This document shows, piece after piece, positions 1 through 7,243 of a stretch of DNA of 64,000 nucleotides. The position numbers and the translations under genes were made by a program. This DNA comes from Sphingobacteriales bacterium. Lineage in GTDB: Bacteria; Bacteroidota; Bacteroidia; Chitinophagales; Chitinophagaceae. The stretch spans positions 35,033-99,032 of the forward strand of contig JACQDV010000018.1 of the NCBI GenBank assembly GCA_016200915.1. Direction: 5' to 3'. Under the pieces are notes generated by a model. The model was not told where the DNA came from, did not search any database, and saw only the letters and a list, made by a program, of their open reading frames with translations. Position 1 is the first letter of the stretch, and every line of letters starts with the position of its first letter.

Positions 1-42
1 TTTACTACCCATTTTAGCTTTCGATATAAATTGATTAACATC

Positions 43-675
43 CTAAGTCGTTTTTTTTATAAAATTCATCGGGTTGCCTCCAACTACTTCATAGGAGTGT
101 ACATCTTTGTTCACGATAGTATTAGAACCTATGATTGCCCCTTTACCAATCCTTACACCTTTCATAATTGTAACATTAAACCCAATCCAAACATCATCCT
201 CAATTATAATTTCTTTTTCTCGTAAATCTATTTCTGATTGAAACCCTTTAGAAAAAATGTGCTTAAAATCTTCATGCCTTTCTTTTGAATCAAGTGGATG
301 AGATACATTATCATGCACATTAACATTGTGCGAAATCAGAACTCTATTCCCAATAGTAATTTTTTTTGCTGACCAAATCCTAGTTTCAGGCCCTATGAAT
401 GTATAGTCACCAATGATAATCTCACCACCATGCTTAAATAACATCAAATGACCTTGTATTCTACTTTCTTTACCTATCTTAATTTTTCCTGGATTATTTT
501 GCGTGTTTTGTATTTGCGCTTCTTTATAAATAACAGCAGTCGGATGGATAATTCCAGACTCCTTTATTAACTGCAATCGTTGTTGATTTTCTATTTCATC
601 ATTTTGTTTTTTTCCAAGTATATAAACCTTTAATGCGGCCTCTTTTACGATTGCTTTAAAAAATCTCTTCATCAT
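43..675 (-). CDS. Hexapeptide-repeat acyltransferase of the polysaccharide cluster
   Basis: A 210-residue protein of the left-handed beta-helix (WbbJ/maa-like) O-acetyltransferase group. From about residue 60 it has hexapeptide-type repeats (IKIGKESRI, IIIGDYTFIG, ITIGNRVLIS, IIIEDDVWIGFNVTIMKGVRIGKGAIIGSNTIV), and NVNVHDNVSH carries the likely catalytic histidines. The C-terminal VVGGNPMNFI resembles the GNPAK-type end of this family. It probably acetylates a sugar of the exported polysaccharide in the cytoplasm; donor and acceptor are inferred. Its start lies inside the end of the upstream ABC ATPase gene (20 bp overlap), so it is probably translationally coupled. Either of two tandem ATGs could be used. 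It is the last operon gene visible before the window edge. Confidence 0.85.
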   Translation of the reverse strand: MMKRFFKAIVKEAALKVYILGKKQNDEIENQQRLQLIKESGIIHPTAVIYKEAQIQNTQNNPGKIKIGKESRIQGHLMLFKHGGEIIIGDYTFIGPETRIWSAKKITIGNRVLISHNVNVHDNVSHPLDSKERHEDFKHIFSKGFQSEIDLREKEIIIEDDVWIGFNVTIMKGVRIGKGAIIGSNTIVNKDVHSYEVVGGNPMNFIKKTT

Positions 676-1933
676 TAACCCATTTTGGAGTGATAATTAT
701 ATTACCATAATCAACGCCTTCAAATATTGAATATTCGGTACCTGAATCAACAACAAGAAAAGAGCAAACATTTTCTATTAGCTCAACAGGGTGTCTTCCA
801 GGTACAAAAAGAGCACAAACGAAACTATATTGATTAGGGGCTATAATATTACTTGGTATTTCTAAGGAAAAAGTAGTTCTTAGATGATTTGCTTTTGTTA
901 GTTCATTTAGTGGTTTAATAAACGTACAAACTCTCGTACCAAATTTATCATTAATGCCGATACCTACTAAAACACTTTCACTAAATTTCCTATGATTTAT
1001 TTTTATTCTCAATTTAATTTTTTCATTGAAAGCAACTTCCTCAATTAACTCACTTTTTGAATTAATTAAAGTGATTTCTTCAAAATAACAATCATCTTTT
1101 TTAGTGTCAGTATTAAAAACATATCCGTTATTTGAAACTCCATCGGATTTTAAAACATAGTGATCCACAACTGCTGAAGCTATCCCATCTTTTACAACTG
1201 TTCCGTTTTTTAAAAGAATAGCTCTCTTACAAAGATTTACAATTGTTCCTAGCTGATGACTTACGTAAAGTACCGTTCTTCCCTCTTTCTCACTCACATC
1301 CTTCATCTTTCCAATACATTTTTTCTGGAACTCCGCATCACCAACCGCCAGCACTTCATCTACAATTAAAATTTCTGGTTCAAGATGTGCTGCCACTGCA
1401 AATGCCAAACGCACATACATTCCACTGCTGTAACGTTTAACCGGTGTATCTATATAGCGTTCTACGCCTGCAAAAGCAACGATATCATCAAACTTGCGTT
1501 TGATTTCATTCCTGGTCATTCCCAATATTGCACCGTTGAGAAAAATGTTTTCCCTTCCGCTCAGTTCAGGATGAAAGCCTGTACCTACTTCCAGCAGGCT
1601 TGCCACACGGCCTTTAATTTTAATACTGCCGGTGGTGGGTGCCGTGGTGCGGCTTAAGATTTTTAATAAAGTACTTTTACCTGCACCGTTACGGCCGATA
1701 ATTCCAAGTACCTCTCCCTGCTTTACGTCAAAATTAATATCCCGCAAGGCCCACACATAATCACTGTTGCCGGTTGTGGTACGGTCATTGGTTTCACCAA
1801 TTTTCAAATAAGGATCTTCTTTCCCCCTTATAGTATGCCACCAGCGGTTAATATCATGGCTCAGCGTACCGGTACTCACCTGCCCCAGCCGGTATTGCTT
1901 GGATAAATTTTCTACTTTAATTACAGTATTCAC
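656..1933 (-). CDS. Wzt-like polysaccharide ABC transporter ATP-binding protein
   Basis: The 425-residue ATPase subunit of an O-antigen/teichoic-type ABC-2 exporter. Walker A is GRNGAGKST (about residue 80), the signature region is YSSGMYVRLAFAVA, and Walker B is ILIVDEVLAVGD followed by the H-loop YVSHQ. An N-terminal extension of about 40 residues and a C-terminal domain of about 140 residues (from about 285) fit the Wzt type, in which the C-terminal domain recognises the modified end of the glycan before export. The permease partner is two genes upstream, at 2405-3271, separated by a small four-helix-bundle gene. The assignment is firm; the exported glycan is unknown. Confidence 0.93.
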   Translation of the reverse strand: MNTVIKVENLSKQYRLGQVSTGTLSHDINRWWHTIRGKEDPYLKIGETNDRTTTGNSDYVWALRDINFDVKQGEVLGIIGRNGAGKSTLLKILSRTTAPTTGSIKIKGRVASLLEVGTGFHPELSGRENIFLNGAILGMTRNEIKRKFDDIVAFAGVERYIDTPVKRYSSGMYVRLAFAVAAHLEPEILIVDEVLAVGDAEFQKKCIGKMKDVSEKEGRTVLYVSHQLGTIVNLCKRAILLKNGTVVKDGIASAVVDHYVLKSDGVSNNGYVFNTDTKKDDCYFEEITLINSKSELIEEVAFNEKIKLRIKINHRKFSESVLVGIGINDKFGTRVCTFIKPLNELTKANHLRTTFSLEIPSNIIAPNQYSFVCALFVPGRHPVELIENVCSFLVVDSGTEYSIFEGVDYGNIIITPKWVNDEEIF

Positions 1934-1976
1934 TTTTAGAGTTATGAGTTATAAACGATGAATGCTGAGTGAGTAA

Positions 1977-2342
1977 TCATTCCTTATTGGTCAGATTTGA
2001 TTTGGTAGTGAGGATTGCACTTTTGATCATCCTGATAATTTCGTCAGCTTTGCCAGAAATTTCATGGGTTAAATGCTGCTCAAGGTAACCCGTTTCAAAC
2101 AGTAGTTCCAGCCAGTAGCAAGCCTCATCACATTCCTTCTGAGCAATACTCAGTTTATGTACAAAATCCATTTTACTTTCCGCATTTTGTGCCTCCCGTA
2201 TCATAGCACCAACCGATGTTCCGCTGCGAAGTAATTGTTTACTCATAACAAACTCCTTACGTTCAGTTACCAGCAATTGATAAAGCGAGACAACCGATTT
2301 TGCAAAAGCAAAACTTTTATCCTTTAAAATACTTTTTCCCAT
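1977..2342 (-). CDS. Four helix bundle protein (S23 / rRNA intervening-sequence type)
   Basis: A 121-residue protein of the four-helix-bundle S23 family, recognised by FAFAKSVVSLYQLL near the N-terminus, LLRSGTSVGAMIREAQNAESKMDF in the middle and EACYWLELLFETGYL. Relatives occur inside 23S rRNA intervening sequences and as single genes scattered through Bacteroidota genomes; the molecular function is not established. It sits between the permease and ATPase genes of one ABC transporter. Both flanks carry short GATGAG/AGTGATGAG-like repeats, including three 14-bp copies at 2365-2406. That suggests the gene arrived as a unit and interrupts an older wzm-wzt pair, which is inference. Confidence 0.88.
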   Translation of the reverse strand: MGKSILKDKSFAFAKSVVSLYQLLVTERKEFVMSKQLLRSGTSVGAMIREAQNAESKMDFVHKLSIAQKECDEACYWLELLFETGYLEQHLTHEISGKADEIIRMIKSAILTTKSNLTNKE

Positions 2343-2364
2343 ATCCCTGCCTGTTTAATTTAAA

Positions 2365-2406
2365 CTCATCACTCCTCTCTCATCACTCTTCTCTCATCAC
2401 TCCTCT
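2365..2406. repeat. Three tandem 14-bp repeats
   Basis: Three head-to-tail copies of CTCATCACTCCTCT (the middle copy differs by one base) fill the gap between the four-helix-bundle gene and the permease gene. The last copy runs into the permease stop codon. Similar GATGAG-rich sequence lies on the other side of the four-helix-bundle gene, around 1940-1975. Confidence 0.9.
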
Positions 2407-3271
2407 ACACCGTATCCATAAAAGTCCGCTCCACCTTATTAAAATACATTGCCCCAAACAATAACACCGCTATCATAAACACAAAAGGATATAATAAAGA
2501 GGAATAAACAAAACTCCCGGTATTAAACAATGCAAACCGGAAGCCCTCCACCACAGCACTTAAAGGGTTGCGGTAAATGATCCAAGCATAACTCTTATTG
2601 GATAAAAAAGAAAGCGGGTAAACTACCGGTGTGGCATACATCAGCAGTTGTATTCCAAAAGTAATGAGTACAGAAAAATCCCGGTACTTGGTGGTAAGCG
2701 ACGAAATGATGATTCCCAAACCCAAACTGATGCCCGCCATCAGCATGACTAATACCGGTAACAGTAACCACTGGCTGCCAAAAGCAACAGGATTTTTTTT
2801 AAATACTGCATACCAGAGTACGGCAATAACGAGGATTCCAAATTGAATACCCAGGCGGGCAATATTGGAAAAAATAATACTGAGCGGCAGCACCAGCCTT
2901 GGAAAATACACCTTACCAAAAATACCGGCATTCGCCACAAAGGTGCTGGAGGTGGCCGTTAAACAGGCAGAAAAATAATTCCAGATGGTTACCCCGCTCA
3001 TGTAAAACAATACCGGCGGAATACCATCAGTAGGGATATTGGCAATTTTACCAAAAATTAAAAGAAACATCAGGGTGGTAAGGATGGGTTGTATCACATG
3101 CCACAAAGGCCCCAGGATTGTTTGTTTGTATTGTGCTGCAAAATCTCTTTTCACAAACAACAGCATCAGGTCGCGGTAACGCCACACTTCTTTCAGGTTC
3201 AGTGAAAATAAAGAGGTCTTTGGCTTTATTTCCAGGTCCCAGGTTTCTTCTTCAGAATTATAATGATTCAT
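2405..3271 (-). CDS. Wzm-like ABC-2 polysaccharide export permease
   Basis: A 288-residue inner-membrane permease with about six hydrophobic segments. It has typical ABC-2 features: an N-terminal cytoplasmic segment with YRDLMLLFVKRDFAAQYKQTILGPLWHVIQP, and a late YRNPLSAVVEGFRFALF motif before the last membrane pair. It should form the channel that carries an undecaprenyl-linked glycan across the inner membrane together with the ATPase at 656-1933. The start ATG at 3271 gives the expected length of about 280 residues. An ABC exporter in the same operon as a Wzc-like kinase and Wza-like lipoprotein is a mixed export architecture. Confidence 0.92.
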   Translation of the reverse strand: MNHYNSEEETWDLEIKPKTSLFSLNLKEVWRYRDLMLLFVKRDFAAQYKQTILGPLWHVIQPILTTLMFLLIFGKIANIPTDGIPPVLFYMSGVTIWNYFSACLTATSSTFVANAGIFGKVYFPRLVLPLSIIFSNIARLGIQFGILVIAVLWYAVFKKNPVAFGSQWLLLPVLVMLMAGISLGLGIIISSLTTKYRDFSVLITFGIQLLMYATPVVYPLSFLSNKSYAWIIYRNPLSAVVEGFRFALFNTGSFVYSSLLYPFVFMIAVLLFGAMYFNKVERTFMDTV

Positions 3272-3296
3272 TTTTTTATAATACCCTGACTAAAAT

Positions 3297-4304
3297 TTAT
3301 TTTGCAGCCCGGTAAATCTTCTCAATTATTTCAACCGATTTAATTCCATCTTCACCGCTAACATATTTTTCAGAGGAGCCATTTAATATGCTTACAAGAT
3401 TATCGTACACTAATTCATGGTTACTCATGGAGCCTTCATAAAATCCATACTGGTTAGCGCCTTTACCTTCTTTCAATTGAGGAATATTGTTTTTTTCCCG
3501 GCACAGGTATTCGAGTTTATTTAAATACTGTCCGCCAATCTTCACTGTTCCCTTTTCGCCAAATATGGTGATGGAACCTTCCATATTTTTTTTATAACTG
3601 TTGATGGAATAATTAACTGATCCCGTTACACCTGAGTTCATTTGTAAAATGGCGGAGCCGGTATCTTCCAGTTCACTTACTTTTTTATGGGCTGCATTTT
3701 GATGAAAAGCTTTTACCATTTTTACTTCTCCAAAGAACCAGTAGATCAAATCAATAAAATGACTGAACTGTGTAAACAACACACCGCCATCTAATTTTTT
3801 TGTACCTCTCCAGGAAGATGTTTGGTAATACTTCATATCCCTGTTCCAGAAACAATTTACTTGGAAGCTGAATACCTTACCTAATTGCTTTTTATGTAAC
3901 AAGTCCTGTACAAATGCAACCGGCGGATTAAACCTGTTTTGCTTAACTACAAAAAGTTTCCGTTTGTATTTAATAGCTGCACTGATCATTTTACGGGCAG
4001 AAGCCGCTGTAATGGCCATTGGCTTTTCACATAACACATGGCAACCTTTTGAGAGAGCGGCAACTGCATGTTGCGAATGTAATCCGTTGGGTGTACAAAT
4101 AACTGCCACATCAATATCTGTCTCTTTGTTCAGCAAACTATTTATATCCGTATAGAAATTAGTGTTGTATTGCTTAGCAAATGCTGTTGCTTTTTTTATA
4201 TCAGTATCGCAAACCGATTTTAATACCCCAATTGAAGAAATAATGGCAGCATGCCTTTTTCCGATAGCCCCACAACCAATGAGCGCAAAATTTAATGGCT
4301 TCAA
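3297..4304 (-). CDS. Gfo/Idh/MocA-family sugar oxidoreductase
   Basis: A 335-residue NAD(P)-dependent oxidoreductase. The Rossmann motif GCGAIGKRHA is at residues 10-19, and the family motif CEKPMA is near residue 91. A central GGVLFTQFSHFIDLIYWFFGEV segment matches the substrate domain with its catalytic histidine. The overall layout resembles nucleotide-sugar oxidases such as WlbA/WbpB, so it may oxidise a UDP-amino-sugar uronate for the polysaccharide; the substrate is inferred. It lies 4 bp after the glycosyltransferase stop codon and so is part of the same transcript. Confidence 0.88.
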   Translation of the reverse strand: MKPLNFALIGCGAIGKRHAAIISSIGVLKSVCDTDIKKATAFAKQYNTNFYTDINSLLNKETDIDVAVICTPNGLHSQHAVAALSKGCHVLCEKPMAITAASARKMISAAIKYKRKLFVVKQNRFNPPVAFVQDLLHKKQLGKVFSFQVNCFWNRDMKYYQTSSWRGTKKLDGGVLFTQFSHFIDLIYWFFGEVKMVKAFHQNAAHKKVSELEDTGSAILQMNSGVTGSVNYSINSYKKNMEGSITIFGEKGTVKIGGQYLNKLEYLCREKNNIPQLKEGKGANQYGFYEGSMSNHELVYDNLVSILNGSSEKYVSGEDGIKSVEIIEKIYRAAK

Positions 4305-4308
4305 AATA

Positions 4309-5433
4309 TCAATTGTTTATAGCGAGGTAACTGGCCAGCCTGCTTTTAAATTTCTCAAAACCAAAGTTGCTGATCACTTCCTGCTGAACGGCCTGATGTT
4401 GATTAGCTGAAAACGCTGTTTCCTGTTTTTTTAAAGCCTCCACTACGGCACTGGCAATTTCTTCAATACTATCCGGATTTACCAGGGTTCCTAACCGGCC
4501 ATTCACCAGCGCATCAACAGTACCATCTCTATTACCACCAATAACGGCCACACCACAGGTAAGCGCTTCAATAAATACAATACCAAAGCCTTCTTTACTG
4601 CTGGGCATTACAAACACATCACTTAACAGAAAGTGGTCTGTCAACTCCTCATCAGGCACATATCCCGTAAGCACTACATTATCTTTTAACTGATATTGCT
4701 CAAGTAATCCTTTAATCTTATTTACTTCCTTTTCATCTCCGTTTCCTGCAATGATATAGCGGACGGATGGGTATATTTTTTTAATGAACGGCAATGCTGC
4801 AATTACCTTATCATAACCTTTATAATTCTCTGCATGATTTAACCGGGTTACGGTTAACAGCACTTTTTCACCCGTAATTATATTATACCTTTCCTGCAAA
4901 TAAGAAGGCTTTGAAAAATTTTGCGGAAGTGTAAAAAAAGGATCAATTGTATTGTAAAATATTTTTGTTTTTTCAGCCGGCTGATGCTGCAGGCGTATAA
5001 CATTTTGCCTGGTAAACTCACTCACGGTCCATATTTCATCACTTTTATCAAGCGCCTTTTTTTTAATGCCGCTTACAGGCTCCATTACTTCTATTCCGTG
5101 CAGGATCAAAATGATTTTTTTTGACGGGAACAGCCTCTTAACCCACACCAGTAAGAGAGCCATATTAATATGGCCAACGATTATTTCGTTATAGCTCCTG
5201 CTTTTCCACAGTTCATTTAAAATAAACCACCAGCGATTGCCTTTATATGATCTGAAATTATTTTGGCTGACATATTCCTCATCAGGCTTATCATCATACA
5301 CACTGCTAACCGTAATGCTGGCTTTGCCGGCAGCAGAAAAATCGTTCAGCGCTTTTGAAAAACTGCGGTTAAATTTTTCTATTCCGCCTGTTTTAGAAAA
5401 TGCAGTCAGTGTTAAAAATAATATACGACGCAT
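4309..5433 (-). CDS. Glycosyltransferase family 4 (GT-B fold)
   Basis: A 374-residue glycosyltransferase with the N-terminal GGIEKFNRSF acceptor-side loop. The donor-binding half contains RLNHAENYKGYDKVIAALP, the AGNGDE segment, and the E-x7-E signature EGFGIVFIEA near residue 275. It should add one sugar to the growing lipid-linked repeat unit on the cytoplasmic side of the membrane; donor and linkage cannot be read from the sequence. Its ATG directly follows the asparagine synthase stop codon (no intervening bases), a sign of translational coupling. It is the only recognisable glycosyltransferase in the visible part of the operon, so others probably lie beyond the left edge. Confidence 0.9.
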   Translation of the reverse strand: MRRILFLTLTAFSKTGGIEKFNRSFSKALNDFSAAGKASITVSSVYDDKPDEEYVSQNNFRSYKGNRWWFILNELWKSRSYNEIIVGHINMALLLVWVKRLFPSKKIILILHGIEVMEPVSGIKKKALDKSDEIWTVSEFTRQNVIRLQHQPAEKTKIFYNTIDPFFTLPQNFSKPSYLQERYNIITGEKVLLTVTRLNHAENYKGYDKVIAALPFIKKIYPSVRYIIAGNGDEKEVNKIKGLLEQYQLKDNVVLTGYVPDEELTDHFLLSDVFVMPSSKEGFGIVFIEALTCGVAVIGGNRDGTVDALVNGRLGTLVNPDSIEEIASAVVEALKKQETAFSANQHQAVQQEVISNFGFEKFKSRLASYLAINN

Positions 5434-7221
5434 CTATTGTAAACTAATCCCTGTTTTCCCAAAGCGGTTCATCAGTATTACTGACCAGTAACGACTCCAG
5501 GAAAGTTTGTTGGCATTAAAGTCTTTGTAAAGTCTTTCTTCTGTTTTGCCGGAGGGTTTAATAATTTCTGCGTCTTTAAACCAGTTTGCAAACGGAAAAG
5601 TAAATCCCTGTTTTTTGCGGTTCCATATTTCCTCCGGCAATTCATCTTTGAATGCTTCAATCAGCAAATATTTTGGTGATTGAAATTTTACAGCAGTATG
5701 CACCTGTGCCGCGGCATTCATTAAAAATTTATCCAAAAAAGGAACCCGTATTTCCAACGCATGCCACATACTCATAAAATCGGTATCCTTCAGCAACTGG
5801 TTTTGCATATATAAAGATGTTTCCAGGCTCGATACCCTGTTGCCGTCCCGTAATGGTTGTTCAGCATAATAATCTTCGAGGCCGTTTAAAGAATTCACTA
5901 CTTCTTTTTCTGAACAATTAAGTACCCGGGCAATTGATTGTGGTACAAACAAACCACGATAGGTAAGGTATTCGCCGATATTATTTTTTATGGCAGCATA
6001 ACCCAGTTTCTTAAGCCGGTAATTCCCTGTGTGCTTAAATGTATTTAACAATACACCGGGAACCCTGCGTAAAAGGGAATATTTTTTTGACAATTGAAAG
6101 GAAGGATACCCGCCAAAAAGTTCATCAGCACCTAACCCGGATAACACCGCTTTCAAACCATATTCATTAGCACACCGGGAAATAAAATAACTGTTGATAC
6201 CATCTACCGTAGGCTGATCCATTGCCTTCATTACATCGGGCAGTGAATTGGAGAAGAGGTGTTTTGTTATTTTGAATGACTGGTGGTGTGCTTTTGTTTT
6301 TTGAATAATGATGTTCTGATATTTTTCTTCAGAAAACTCCTGTTCATCAAAAACAATCGACAGTGTATGCAGGTTGCTTCCGTGAAATTTCTTTGCTATT
6401 AAAGTGAGTAAACTTGAATCAATACCACCACTCAGGAATAATCCAATTGGCGCATCGGAGATCAAATGGCGTTTTACTGCTTCTTCCAGCTTAGTCCGCA
6501 CCAGCATCACCGCATCCTGCCTTATCCTTATGTCTTCTGTATAGTTTAATTTATAAAAGCAAATTTCTTTTTTTTCAAGAGAAGGAATATTAATTACTAC
6601 GGCTGTTCCTTTTTTTACAGGAATTACATTTTTAATGGTGGTTACCGGCTCTGGTAAACTTCCAAACGAAAGGAAATAGGTTTTCCATATTTCGTTTTCT
6701 TCAAAATCATGTTCAGCCTTATAAAAAGATTTTATTTCTGAAGCAAAATATAAACATTTACCGGAGAGGTAATAGTATAAAGGTTTAATGCCTGCATGAT
6801 CTCTTGCCAGTATCAATTGATTGTTCCGTTTGTCCCACAAAGCAAGTGCAAACATTCCATCAAAATATTCAAAACATTGAACACCCCATTGCTGATACGC
6901 TTTTAAAATTACTTCTGTATCTGATGCCGTGGAAAATTTATACCCAAAATTCTGAAGAATGGATTTCAGCTCACGATAATTGTAAATCTCCCCGTTAAAA
7001 ACAATCTGTAACTGATCATTGAAATCAGCCATGGGCTGGTGACCACCCGGACTTAAATCAATTAATGCCAGCCGGCGATGACCTAAAGCCAGTTTAAAAT
7101 CCTGATCAAGATAAATTCCTTCATCATCGGGACCGCCATGTTTCATAGCATCCCGCATGTTTATAATTTCTTCCCTGAGGTTTTGGGAAGAAGGATTAAA
7201 TATTCCTGTTATCCTGCACAT
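5434..7221 (-). CDS. asnB: Asparagine synthase (glutamine-hydrolysing) of the EPS cluster
   Basis: A 595-residue two-domain enzyme. The N-terminal class II glutamine amidotransferase begins MCRITG, with Cys2 as expected nucleophile, followed by RRLALIDLSPGGHQPM, FNGEIYNY and TASDTEV. The C-terminal synthetase domain has the ATP pyrophosphatase loop SGGIDSS near residue 265 and LSGLGADELFGGY. Residue 3 is Arg where Gly is usual (MCGI). AsnB paralogues in polysaccharide clusters are thought to amidate sugar uronates or amino acids on the glycan, and the location here fits that role rather than bulk asparagine synthesis; this is inference. It lies 22 bp downstream of the tyrosine kinase gene. 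Confidence 0.92.
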   Translation of the reverse strand: MCRITGIFNPSSQNLREEIINMRDAMKHGGPDDEGIYLDQDFKLALGHRRLALIDLSPGGHQPMADFNDQLQIVFNGEIYNYRELKSILQNFGYKFSTASDTEVILKAYQQWGVQCFEYFDGMFALALWDKRNNQLILARDHAGIKPLYYYLSGKCLYFASEIKSFYKAEHDFEENEIWKTYFLSFGSLPEPVTTIKNVIPVKKGTAVVINIPSLEKKEICFYKLNYTEDIRIRQDAVMLVRTKLEEAVKRHLISDAPIGLFLSGGIDSSLLTLIAKKFHGSNLHTLSIVFDEQEFSEEKYQNIIIQKTKAHHQSFKITKHLFSNSLPDVMKAMDQPTVDGINSYFISRCANEYGLKAVLSGLGADELFGGYPSFQLSKKYSLLRRVPGVLLNTFKHTGNYRLKKLGYAAIKNNIGEYLTYRGLFVPQSIARVLNCSEKEVVNSLNGLEDYYAEQPLRDGNRVSSLETSLYMQNQLLKDTDFMSMWHALEIRVPFLDKFLMNAAAQVHTAVKFQSPKYLLIEAFKDELPEEIWNRKKQGFTFPFANWFKDAEIIKPSGKTEERLYKDFNANKLSWSRYWSVILMNRFGKTGISLQ

Positions 7222-7243
7222 GGGGTTGGAATAATGCTTACCA

